This document shows, piece after piece, positions 12,604 through 24,000 of a stretch of 64,000 nucleotides of DNA. A program made the translations under genes and the position numbers. Origin of the DNA: Solen grandis (taxonomy: Eukaryota > Mollusca > Bivalvia > Adapedonta > Solenidae). Under the pieces are notes generated by a model that was given only the letters and a program-made list of their open reading frames with translations, had not been told where the DNA came from and ran no database searches. The stretch spans positions 23,874,052-23,938,051 of the forward strand of contig CM037783.1 of NCBI GenBank assembly GCA_021229015.1, given 5' to 3'. Position 1 is the stretch's first letter. Each line of letters begins with the position of its first letter.

Positions 12604-13166
12604 ACAAGAGGGCCATGATGGCCCTGAATCGCTCACCTGATTATAAATGTGCAACATATGTTGGATTTTTTATATTGACCTACTTTTTGACATCACATGA
12701 CCCACTTTTGAGCTTGACCAAGATTTATGGAAACAAACATTCTGACCAGGTTTCATAAAGATTGGGCCAAAAATGTAGAGTGTTAACAAGGTTTTTCTAA
12801 GATTTGACCTCATGACCTACTTTTTGACCCCACATGACCCACTTTCGAACTTGTCCAAGATTGTATGGAAACAAACATTCTGACCAAGTTTCATGAAGAT
12901 TGGGCCAAAAATGTGGCCTCTAGAGTGTTAACAAGGTTTTACTAAGATTTGACCTTGTGACCTACTTTTTGACCCCATATGACCCAATTTCGAACTTGTC
13001 CAAGATTTTATGGAGACAAACATTCTGACCAAGTTTCATGAAGATTGGCAAAAAATATGGCCTCTAGAGTGTTAACAAGCCAAATTGTTGACGAGGAACG
13101 ATGCACGGCGGACGACGGGCGATCACAAAAGCTCACCTTGAGGACGTTGTGCTCAGGTGAGCTAAA
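12604..13166 (+). repeat. Modular bivalve repeat, family A (complete copy)
   Basis: It opens AACAAGAGGGCCATGATGG with GCTCACCTGA and closes GTGCTCAGGTGAGCTAAAC. Units containing GACCTACTTTTTGAC begin near 12677, 12814 and 12959, spaced 137-145 bp. The copy is flanked by AAAC on both sides, which might be a target duplication but is too short to be sure. Confidence 0.75.
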
Positions 13167-13886
13167 CAAAATGGCGGATATTTGCTATGAATTTTAAGGG
13201 GTTGGAAAATAGCTTGTGCGAGAGGCTTTTTAAGGTGTGTAAAGTATATGTTTTGTGATGAATATGTGTAAAAATGTTTTATTTATCCAAATGTGTCATC
13301 AATGGTAACTGTCATTAAGTTTAAAATGAAACAATGATCGTCAAACGGGGTGTGTGTACAGTAAGGTCAACAGTTTTCCCGACCGTGGATGCCAATCAGT
13401 AAACAAATAACCAGAACAGCATCTCAGACGAAATAAAGGCTCTATAAATATAAAATCATAACAGCATTATTTCCCTGAAAATTGTTTGTTGTTTTCATTA
13501 ATCAGAGTAATGTCCATCATTATTACAGTAAATAATAAAATAGATATTGCACTTAGGTAAAGCTTTTTTTCTTAAAATGCTCGCTCTGCATTAATGTATA
13601 CTTTAAATATTATTAAATATTGTAGAAATTTTAAAACGTCATCATGTGTAGTTGGCCGTTTCTTTTCATTTGAGATCTAGAACTTATGTGTATTGGCATT
13701 GCACTGAAATATATTATTTTTTTAAATTTTTATGGTTATAGTTACACTTTAAACCTTGTGACTTAGTACACTTTATATGCAGTGTGTGTATTTTTAGAAT
13801 GTGTACAGCTGACGTGGTGCATTATGGGAAATTATGATGATGTCACAGGGCAAAGGTCATGTTTATATCTTCTGCTAATTTCCCAG
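13167..13886. other. AT-rich stretch upstream of the Harbinger accessory exons
   Basis: No Myb/SANT-like coding segment of the kind expected for the accessory gene could be found here by eye. Confidence 0.4.
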
Positions 13887-14043
13887 ATCCATAGGAATGG
13901 ATTCAACCATGAACCAGATGAAACAGTGAGTATTGTCATTTATGATGCATATATTTCTGTAATGTAATAACTATTCATTATATAGTATTTTGAGTCCCTG
14001 TGACATTTTTGTGATATTGTCTCAACTTGGTACGTAGCATATT

Positions 14044-14790
14044 TTTTCCGGTGTCAGGATAATGAGGCTGGGTATGGTACCATGCCACATGTCTATCGTA
14101 CGGTACTCTATTCCGACGCATCACTATTCCGACGCCTTTTTTGTTTTGACCTCGTTCTTTTATTAAATGGATCCCGTATGACATCATTCTTACAAGTTTT
14201 GTTTGTCAACATGCCTTTTAGCATTAGAAAGCCAAAATGTGGCGAGTTATTGATGCAGAGCTATTATTTGATGTACTTTATGCAACACACCTGCAATACC
14301 TCCTTTTTCAATAAGTACTTTTTCTCATCTGATATATTTTAGTGAATCAATGAAATAAAAAAGCTGTGCAACTGACATTCCCTCGTACATTATTTCTGAC
14401 ACGAAAATTCCATTTTCATTTACATGCTACAATGATTAAATATAAAAACCAATCAGATGCGTCGTTTCAATGTACTCTCAAGTCAGCTCACTGAATTATA
14501 CCGACATACATAATTGTGATTTTTCATTGAAAAAGCGATTTCAACCATTTGAAAACAATGTAAGACCATGAGTAAATGACTTAGTTTTGCTATAGGAATG
14601 GAAAATGATTTTATTTGTTTATGTTAAACTAAAAAAGACCATGTTTTTTTCTTAGGTGCGTCAGAACTGTGTACTCGAGGATACAACGTTATACTGCACT
14701 GTGGCAGCGTTATATATGTCTCAAGTAGACATTGTCTCCAAATGACTGAAATATTGTAGGTGGGACGTTAAATCCAGCCAAAAAAAAATA
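14044..14790 (+). repeat. SINE family 1, split by a ~585-bp insertion
   Basis: The left part (14048-14107) carries CGGTGTCAGGATAATG and ATGCCACATGTCTATCG. The right part (14692-14790) carries TGTGGCAGCG, GTCTCAAGTAGACATTG, TCCAAATGACTGAAATA and GGGACGTTAAATCCAGCC, then poly-A. In intact copies these parts are adjacent, so 14108-14691 is inserted. The insert begins with GACGCATCACTATTCCGACG and has GGTGCGTCAG near its right end. It encodes nothing recognisable. Confidence 0.65.
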
Positions 14791-14929
14791 AAAAATAAAA
14801 AAATAACAAATTAAAGAGTCTAATGAAAATTAACCCCAATAAACCAAAAAAAAAGAAAGGAAAGAAATTCAGTGTATGAATGCATATATTTGATTAACCA
14901 ACTGAATGTTATTAGATCAGTCACTGTGT

Positions 14930-15960
14930 TTTGGTTGATGGCTTCCAGCTCTTCTCCATCCTTCTAATCCACAACCAGCTGGACGCACGCTCCACAGCTT
15001 GGCTCAGTTTTCCGATAGCCTTCCTTCTATCCCTGCCAGTAGTTTCAACTGCTGTCATCAGTCTATGCACAGACTAGGCGCAAAACCCCCTAACGCCTAC
15101 TTCCACGGGAAACAGCCAAGTTTCTACAAAGTTCCATGAGCTCGGTATACTTTGCTCTCTTCCGCTCATAAACCTCCTCACATCTTGTCTCCCATGGCAC
15201 TGTCAGCTAAATGACAATGAGCTTCTTCCCAGTCCTTGACCAAAGTACAATATCTGGTCTCAGGGTAGTCTGGACGATGTCTGGGAAAACAAGTCTCTTC
15301 CCAAGGTCAACTTCCATATTCCACCCAGTTGTACCATCCAAGATCGATGCCTGCTGTTTTCCTCCTCTTGCTGCAGTTTCTCCAGCTTTGATGAAGGACA
15401 CTTGTCCATGTTGAGGAGTACTTCTCCACTCCTTTTTTCTTTCTGTCTCGAACCAGTCAGCCAACTCTCTAAGGACTGTGTCATGTCTCCATCTATATCT
15501 TCCATCCGTAAGTGATGTAGAACATGAGGAGAGAACATGCTCTAGTGTGCCTGGTTTGTCACAAAGGCTACACTTGGGGTCATCAATAAGTCCTCACTGG
15601 GAGAGGTTAGCTGAAGATGGTAGAAGGTCATAGACAGACCTGAGTAGGAATGACAACCTTAGTGGTTCATACTTCCATATATCTCTCCAGGTCAACTTCC
15701 TGTCTGTAGTGTTCCATGTGGTCCATGCCTCCTGTGCTCCCATTTCCACTGCCTTCGCTTGTCTCGCATGTTCCTCTGTCCGCCTGACTTCTGACTGGAT
15801 CCCGATCATGGCACGTCTTTCCTTCTGGTCTGGCCTACTCCAGAGGACAGTCTTCATGGCACCAATGCCTTGGCGTCCGACCGCAGTTATCCCGACAATG
15901 TCTCTGTGCTTCAGTGTGCTCTCTGCCTGGCTAACTGACTCTGTTGCTGACCATTTGTAA
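14930..15960 (-). pseudogene. LINE 3' fragment: zinc knuckle plus restriction-like endonuclease, broken
   Basis: Reading right to left, the frame gives a helical segment (WRDIWKYEPLRLSFLLRS). A zinc-finger-like CSLC...C motif follows (CSLCDKPGTLEHVLSSCS at about 15565-15510), then a PD-(D/E)XK-type core (RPDIVLWSRTGKKLIVI at about 15260-15210). The order is that of reverse-transcriptase elements with a C-terminal endonuclease. The frame is broken by TGA just upstream of the zinc motif (near 15597), by TAG where the catalytic Glu of the core would be (near 15207), and by a frame loss after VPWETRC near 15090. The reverse transcriptase domain is not in the window. It lies inside the large intron of the Harbinger accessory exons. 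Confidence 0.65.
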
Positions 15961-16085
15961 TGGATAGCATTAAAAAATTTATGAACTATTTCTTTTTTAA
16001 AAGTTACTGTGATAAATATGATGGAGTAATTTATTATGACTTGAGGAATTGTATTATTTTATTTAATGCTAAATGATTAAGTTTT

Positions 16086-16540
16086 TTAGCTCACCTGAGC
16101 ACAACGTGCTCATGGTGAGCTTTTCTGGTCGCCTTTTGTCCGTTGTGTGCGTCTGTGCGTCCGTGCATCCGTCGTCAACAATTTTTTTTAAACAACATCT
16201 CCTTCTAAACTACTCACTGGATTTTGATAAAACTTCACATGAATGTTCATTATGGGGCCCTTTACCAAAGTTGTTAAAATTATTTTGATTGGTCATAAAT
16301 CTAGGTCACAGGAGCTAAAAACAGATTTTAAAAGTGAAAATTTTAAAATCTTCTCCGAAACCACAAGGTCTAGCCTTTTGATCTTTGGTATGTAGCATGA
16401 TCTTATGACTCTCTACCAAGATTGTTCAAATTATGATCCTGGGGTCAAAATTGGCTCTGCCCCAGGGGTCACTTGATATTACATAGCCTAATGATACCAG
16501 GTGAGCGATCCAGGACCATCATGGCCCTCTTGTTTTTATA
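16086..16540 (-). repeat. Modular bivalve repeat, family A (reverse copy)
   Basis: On the plus strand it begins TTTTTTAGCTCACCTGAGC and ends CCATCATGGCCCTCTTGTTT, so both family-A termini are present in reverse. Between them are a CGTCCGTGCATCCGTCGTC stretch and diverged internal units. Confidence 0.75.
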
Positions 16541-17907
16541 TGAATGAGATAAATCCATTACTCACATCACTACTTTTTTTTGCATTTAAAGCCCATAGGA
16601 TTTATTTTTGGAAATGTAGCACTCATGAAAATATTAAAATTGTATAACTTCTCCATAAGATATATTCAGGATCCACAAAAACAAACAAATATCCCATATG
16701 AATTTACATATTTAAATTAAACTGCAAGTAAATATAAATACAAGATGTGATAATTGTATAAGTAAACTGTTATTTAGTCTCCCAAACAATGTATCTACTT
16801 AGGGAATCATAAATCTAGTATGCTTGTTAAGGTCATTAATATTGAGTGGATATCTATTTGGAAAAGTTTAGAAATCAACATCATTTAACAAACCAAATAA
16901 TTATGCTTTTTATCATTTATTTGTCAAATGATTTTGATATGGGATAAATATGAATTATAATTATGTATTCCTTATTATAGAGCTTTTGACCAAGTGAAAC
17001 CGTCAAGTGTCGATGTGGAATCAAATGAAAAAGGTCGAAGGTCTGTAAAGATTTACTGAAGAATTTTTCAGTATTTTTTTTAAAATACTTTTAGATTATC
17101 ATATACATATCTTTTTCATAATTAATAAAAACAATAAAAAATAATTGTCAGTTACAGTATATTTTTAAAATTAAATAAAATTAAATATAATTTTAAATAT
17201 ATTTAAATGGATAAGTATAGTCTTTTAAATTCATGAAAATGATAATTTATGTTAGTTTTGATACCATATATGAAAAAGCAAATATTTAATGTTTTTATGT
17301 TATTTAATGTTTTAATGATACCACTTCAGTGTTGCATGCTGTCACTGCGATGAGGAGCTGCTTCAGCTCAAGAAAAAGAAGCTGAAACTTCAGATTGCCT
17401 ATTATGAAAGGGAACTGTCTCTGAATGCAGAGCAATAGATATCATGTGGAATTTGTGTAAATGTGAAATTCATTATTCCATCAACTCATCCACCCATCAA
17501 TTTATTCTATAATTCATCAATCCATCTATTCAATCAATCCTCCACTTATCCATTCAGTCATCTTTACATCAATTTATTCATTCATTCATTCATTCATGTA
17601 CTAATAAATGTACATGTGTATTATAATTCACATTATAGTTATTTTACAAAATATTGTCAAAATTCTTGTTGTTTTAAAGTAATTTAATTCAATAATTTAG
17701 TTATTGTCACAATCCAGTGATTTATGATAGGTTTGTAACCTTTTTAGTTATATTGTATATTTACTGAATGTATCCAAGCTGTTTCGTTTTATCAGAATTC
17801 AGTTTAAGAATTCTGGTAACATTTTGTATGCAAGTAAATAATAAAAATGTGCATTTTATCATGTAGTGTATTCCTGTAGATGCAACTCATATAAGGCTCT
17901 GTTGAAA

Positions 17908-20386
17908 CTTAGAAATAAGTATTGGCAACAAAATCCCTGTAGCGTAGTCCATCTTGAATGCCATTATATGCTTGAATAGGGTTGTTGTGACCTGCAACAT
18001 GGACTTCTCATACCATCTGGCTGTTTCTATCCTTACAAATATTGTGCAGGACACAACATGATGTTATCACTCTGAAAAGATATATATTGAATGCTAAATA
18101 TCACTCAGATATTATCTGGGTAAGGAGAAAAAAATAATACCATAGTGATACTTATCTAAGTTCATGACAGATAAAATGCATATAATTTTATGATTTGGTA
18201 ATAAATGAATGTTAAGATTAAAAAACAAATTAGACAAACACACGTTGTTATAAAGTAATTCTTGCACACTTTCACTGGATCCAGCCTGATTTCACTATGG
18301 AGGACACCCCATCTTCTTTTCAACTGACCTATTCCTCTCTCGACAGTCGACCTTGTCAATTTGTGAGCCCTGTAAAAAATTTACATTGTTTTAAATGCAT
18401 ACATGTACAATGCAGTTATTTTTATTTTAGACAAATAAGGAAGATTAAAACTATCCATATGAATAAAACTTTGCATTATTATAGAGAATTACATTAGAAA
18501 CTAATTTATGGAATAACAATCTAGGGTCACCACTATACTTTTTGAGTTATCTGCCCATGAAGGTGAGTTTTTTTGCTCTTTTATGTCATTTTCTAGTGCA
18601 ATTCTCTATAAACATGCACAGATTTAGAAAATTCTCATGGATAATTTTAATTTTCCTTCTTTGTCTATCTAGAAAATAACTCCATTGTGTGCGGGCCAAG
18701 GATTATTATTTTTTTAATATTAAGTGAAAGTCATTGTCTAAAGGTCCTTTGTCATTAACATATGGTGGCTGATTTCTGCCATTTCGTGTTGTCATGTCTT
18801 CGCCCTGAAAGGCGAAATAACGAAAACATGCCATATTGTCGTTATTTCGCCTGTCGCCTTTCGGGGCGAAGACACGACAACACGAAATGGCAGAAATCAG
18901 CTACCATATTAACATCATTAACAATTTTGTTCGAATAATATATGTCCTGGGTCAAAAATGGCCATGCTATATGTTCAATTGATTATTTTTACATAGGCTT
19001 ATATAGGGAGGTAAAATTTTCAATTTGGAACACTGGTAAAACTTTGTTTTACCATGACCCATTAACCAAATTATGTATTTTAAGTTACATCTTTTAAGTT
19101 TGACCCAGACATACTTTTAAAATAATATTGCTATATATTACAGTACAGTATACTAACACTATAGTATAGTAACTTGTACAGACACTCAGGGCATTGAGTC
19201 TCATGTGAAGGACGTCAGGGTCATCATGACCCTATTATTTAGTAATGCATAAAAATAAAGTAAAATATTTATAAATTTCATTGTATTTCTATCACACACT
19301 TATTGTATGCCGCCTGAGACCCTGGTTGTAGGTGTAGGTAGGGCGTCAGAAGCCATCTCTTACAGGGATACCCACTATCCCCAAGAATGTAGTTGATTAC
19401 AGCCATTCCATGGTCAAAAAGGGCCCAAAGACCCTTCTCTCGGATTATACGACTGTCATGTGTGGCACCAGGCCACCTTGCCACTACATCAAGAATTCTG
19501 TACTGAGCGTCAAACACAATCTGTATTGAAAAAATAATGAAGTTAATTTAAATTTTATCTTGATAACATTTTTATAGAAAAGTCTAAAAAAAACTAATAT
19601 AAAAAACAACAGGAAATATTTGCAATTAATACACAATTATTTAAATTTATTAAAGGAATACGCTCGGCTGAAATGAAAATTTAACCATCAATAAACCTTT
19701 TAGTGTAGATCACTTTGACATGACTTTCATTTTTATACACGCTATATTTGCAATAATATTTTAAGGTTTAATAATTATAGATGTTTATTAAATGGAATGA
19801 AATAAAATACTGTTATGATTTCTGCCAATTATTTGGAGAGGTTTTATGGATTTAATAAAAATTGAATTGTCACAAATATCATAATTAAGTACCTGTGTAT
19901 TTATTGAGTGGTAGCCCATTCTATTCACATAGGATGGCTCCTCTGTAGTTGGAGCTTGTATTTGTACGTGTGTACCATCTACAACTCCAACTACATTAGG
20001 GAAACGGGCTATCCCATAAAACTGTTGTTTAACTGCAGTCTGTTCCATCACTGAAGTTGGAAACTTCAGGAAGCGGGTACTGAAACCTGGATCGCTCAGT
20101 GCATCTGTCACTTTGACAATGACCCGTGAAACAGTCGGCTGAGAAACACCATGCATATCAGCATAGTTCAATTGGATTGTACCAGTTGCAAAATAGCGTA
20201 ATGTTATCAATATTTGGTGAAGAACAGAAAGGCTATGGTTTCTGTTTGTGTTTGGTCTCAATATTTCAAGTTCTTGTTCTAAATACAAAATTCCTTCACG
20301 ATCAAGCCTGTATCTTTCAATAATTTCCATATTTGTTAAATCTTCAAGGATGTTCGGTCTATCATGAAAATTTCTCCTAGCATTTT
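17908..20386 (-). pseudogene. PIF/Harbinger-type (HARBI1-like) DDE transposase, four exons
   Basis: Exons on the minus strand are 20386-19893, 19520-19300, 18369-18262 and 18071-17909. Exon 1 follows acceptor ATTACAG, contains a helix-turn-helix (YADMHGVSQPTVSRVI) and the first catalytic Asp (VGVVDGTHVQI). Exon 2 has IVFDAQYRILDVVARWPGAT and the second Asp in GDSGYP. Exon 3 has the catalytic Glu in [14 protein letters not shown]. Exon 4 has CCVLHNICKDR. The first two junctions have canonical GT-AG ends and matching phases. The exon 3 donor is GA instead of GT at the position homology predicts; a GT about 20 bases further would add residues. In exon 4 an in-frame TGA (18010-18008) precedes 32 more family-like codons and a TAA at 17911-17909. 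The 5' exon carrying the start was not found. A domesticated gene is possible, but the damage suggests a decayed transposon. Confidence 0.8.
18762..18907. mobile_element. 146-bp foldback MITE in a transposase intron
   Basis: Nearly the whole element is a hairpin. The left end ATGGTGGCTGATTTCTGCC matches the right end in reverse with one mismatch, and pairing continues through CGTGTTGTC...GACAACACG and the CTTCGCCC/GGGCGAAG arms. ATTAACAT flanks both sides (18754-18761 and 18908-18915), a candidate 8-bp target duplication as in hAT elements. It encodes nothing and sits in the intron between transposase exons 2 and 3. Confidence 0.8.
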
Positions 20387-21090
20387 CTGTAATGAATTGT
20401 TTTTATTTATATTCTGACATTTAATTACAAGTCAACATGAAATGACATACACCTCTTTACTTATAAAAAATTGTGGGCTAAAATGTGCTTTAGTATTTCA
20501 TCATGATGATTATTATGAACTGATAGTATAGGAGTATGAGTATAACATTGATAATATCAATGCTAAATGAAGAATATTCATATGTGACTGTATACTAATA
20601 ACTGTATACTGCCACAATATAAAGGATAGTTACTCATTTATTTTATTAGTAATTTAAAATTATATTTTAAATGGGATTTTCTTAGTAGATATCAGAAAGA
20701 GTAAGAACAAAGTATTTTTAATTTCAATTTGCATAAAATTAATATTTTATTATTTTCTTAGTTGTTGTTCTTATCAACGAGCTATCGATACAAGTCTTGG
20801 AAAAAATGATAATTAAACAAAAACATAAAACTTTGCCACTGTATTTGCACTCATGATAAAAATAAAGTAGTGAAGCGTAGATATCCGCATACTGAGGCCG
20901 CATTGGGTATCCGCATTATAACACTAGCGTCTGTATCTAACCAGTGCGGTGTCAAATAATATTGGAAACCAGTTTTAGCCTACCAAAAGTTCCTTCCAGG
21001 GCATTTCTAAACTTAGAAATATGAAGTGAAAGCCATATTTTTGACATTATGAAAGATAAATTAGCCTTTTTGGCCTCAGATCATAAGAAT
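20387..21090. other. Spacer between Harbinger transposase and LINE
   Basis: AT-rich sequence. The upstream exon and promoter of the transposase should lie here or beyond, but no coding segment with matching phase was recognised. Confidence 0.4.
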
Positions 21091-21099
21091 TCGTCACTT

Positions 21100-24000
21100 T
21101 AATTGCTATTTACACATGGGTAAAGCGAAGGGACCAGTTTGTAGGAATTCATTATAAACTAGTATTACTGTACCTTTGCTCCCTTCTACTAGCTGAAGCA
21201 TACGCCCCGGAACCTAATCCTGGACCTATAGCCCCTAAATTCCCATGTGCAATATGCACCAAAGCATGCAAGTGGACAACACCCTGTATATGCTGTGACA
21301 CTTGTGACTGTTGGTATCATCAAGAATGTATGGGTATGAATGATGCAGTTTTTAAGGCTTCAGCAAACTATACCTTGGAATGTGTCCAATGCGGGATTCC
21401 AAACTTCTCCACAGGCATATTTGATACAACAATCTTTGATACTAGTAACAGCTTCAGCAACCTTAGCATCTCCACGGACTTAGATGGTGAATTTAGTTTC
21501 AATTGCCCCAATGCCACTTCCTCTCCACATCGCCGACTGCATAGTTCTACCACTGATTACCATACTCCTAAACGAGATGACTTACCACTAAGAATTCTTG
21601 TAATTAACTGTCAATCCATCAAAACACCTGGAAAAAAAGGGCTATTAGAAAATATGATCCAATCAACACGAGCTGATGTTTTAGGGACGGAATCCTGGCT
21701 AAACAGCAATATCAGTTCCTCAGAAGTATTCCCATCCAACTTTAAAGTTTACCGTCATGACAGAGATAAGGACCAGGGAGGTGGAGTTTTTATCCTGGTA
21801 TCTGACAAGTTCTGCAGTGAAGAACCGGAGGAGTTGATTCTCAATGAAGACTGCGAGATGGTTTGGAGCAGGGTCAGGATCAAAGGCTCCCAAGACCTGT
21901 ATATTGGTTCATTCTACAAACCTCCTTCCATTACAGACCCATATTATCTTGAGGTGCTCCAAACTGTATTGGCAAGAATTCCGAGAACAGCACACATCTG
22001 GCTTGGAGGGGATTTTAATCTTGCTGATATCAACTGGGAGGATGAGTGCCCTACAGCCCAAGCTGGCAACAGGACGCAATGCCAGCAGCTTGTTGATATC
22101 AACAAGAACTATTATCTTGATCAGATAGTTGATCTACCCACAAGAGTTACAGAATATACCAGCAACCTCCTGGACCCGTTTTTCACTAATAACAAGACCC
22201 TGATCAACAAATGTGAGGTACTTCCTGGGATAGCTGACCATGAGGCGGTGTTCATCGAGTCAAGCCTACGCCCCAGCATGGTGAAAAAGCCTACTAGGAG
22301 AGTCCATATCTACAGGAAGGCTGAATATACCAAAATCAGTGACCTACTTACTTCATACTTTGACACTTTCGTAGCAGAAACACAAGTAACACACGCAAAT
22401 GAATCATGGGAAATCTTTGAAAAGAAAATGAAAGATCACATTAATACATTTATACCTACTAAAGTGGTCTCTGGCAACAAAATAAATAAACCCTGGATAA
22501 GCAGAACCATCAGATCTCAGCAGAAACGCATGAAAACGCTCTACAGTAAACAGAAGAAAACAGGCAACTCAAAGGATAGACTGCGTTATATTGAATTAAG
22601 GAGTGCTACCCAGAAGCTGGCTCGTCAGTCGTATTTGGGATTTGTTGAAGGCCTCATAGACACGGACACCACTGATTCAGATCATATGCCCAGGAAACAA
22701 AAGAAGTTCTGGAACTATATCAAGTGTCTGAGGAGGGACAACTGTGGTATGTCACCTCTAAAGGACAAAGGAAGACTTCATGGCGCCCCTCTTGACAAGG
22801 CAAACATCCTCAACCGACAATATCAGTCAGTATTCACTCAAGAGGACACATCAGCTGTGCCAACAATAGACGGCGACCCTTACCCAACTATGCAGAACAT
22901 AGAAGTCACCACAGAGGGAATCTACAGTTTATTGAAGAAACTAAATCCAAGCAAAGCTACAGGACCTGATATGCTGCCAGCCAGAGTTCTTAAGGAGCTA
23001 GCAGAACAATGTGCCCCTTATTTATGCATCATATACAGGAAGCGCTTACCTGGTGAAGGTATACCATCTGTGTGGACTCAAGCCAATGTAACGGCTATTT
23101 ACAAGAAGGGGGAGCGATTCAAGGCTTCAAATTACAGACCAGTGTCCCTTAGATGCATATGCTGCAAGATACTAGAGCATATAGTGGTTAGCAACATGAT
23201 GCGCCATTTCGACAAGAATAGCATACTGACTGATTGCCAGCACGGTTTCAGGAGGAATAGAAGCTGTGAGACTCAGGTCCTGACCCTGGTTGATGAGCTT
23301 GTTAGGGCCCTGGAGAGGGGAAAACAGTTTGATCTAACTGTTCTCGATTTCTCGAAGGCCTTTGACAAGGTCCCACACATACGTCTGTTAGCCAAACTCG
23401 ACCACTATGGTGTACGAGGGAATACCTTGACCTGGATAAAAGACTTTCTGAGTAATCGAACACAGAGAGTCATGGTTGATGGAGCGACGTCAGAACCTGC
23501 ACCTGTCATTATCGGCGTTCCTCAAGGTAGTGTACTTGGTCCGACACTATTTCTCGCCTTCATCAGCGACCTACCACAACAAGTTAAATCCAGGACAAGG
23601 CTCTTTGCAGATGATTGTATAACCTACCGGGACATAGGAACAGAGGCTGATGCCCTCACCCTGCAAGATGACCTATCAAACCTGGCCAAATGGGAAGCAA
23701 GATGGGGTATGTCTTTTCATCAAGAAAAGTGTAGCTTATTGAGGGTCCATAGAAAGAGGACTCCATTGGTGTTTGACTACACTCTTAAGGGACATCCCCT
23801 GACCCCTGAGGATTGTGTGAAATACCTTGGAGTCCACATCAGCCAGAACCTTTCATGGAACACCCACATTGACAAGACAACCAAAAAGGGGAACAGTACA
23901 CTGGGATTCCTACGCCGAAACTTTAGGGTCAGCAACGAAGATTCAAAGGCTCGAGCCTATACAGCTCTGGTACGAGTACTGTTCCACTGTTTGGAACCCC

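Larger units (their letters stand above)
13887..17438 (+). pseudogene. Candidate Harbinger accessory gene, 3' exons only
   Basis: Two exons are well supported. Exon 16981-17040 follows acceptor TTATTATAG and ends before GTCTGT. Exon 17330-17438 follows acceptor CCACTTCAG and ends in TAG. Their phases join (two bases left over, then one). The last exon encodes a lysine/leucine-rich tail, ELLQLKKKKLKLQIAYYERE, resembling the C-terminal coiled coil of the Myb/SANT-like proteins that accompany Harbinger transposases. A 39-bp exon at 13887-13925 (acceptor TTTCCCAG, donor GTGAGT) is phase-compatible but tentative. The DNA-binding domain is not visible, and the 3-kb intron is filled with a SINE, a LINE fragment and a modular repeat. 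It lies tail-to-tail with the transposase gene, the arrangement of a two-gene element. An unrelated coiled-coil gene is the alternative. Confidence 0.4.

Noticed and set aside
17463..17687. 74-codon frame rich in Pro, Ser and His
   Set aside because: It reflects ATTC/CATC tetranucleotide-like repeats downstream of the accessory exon.
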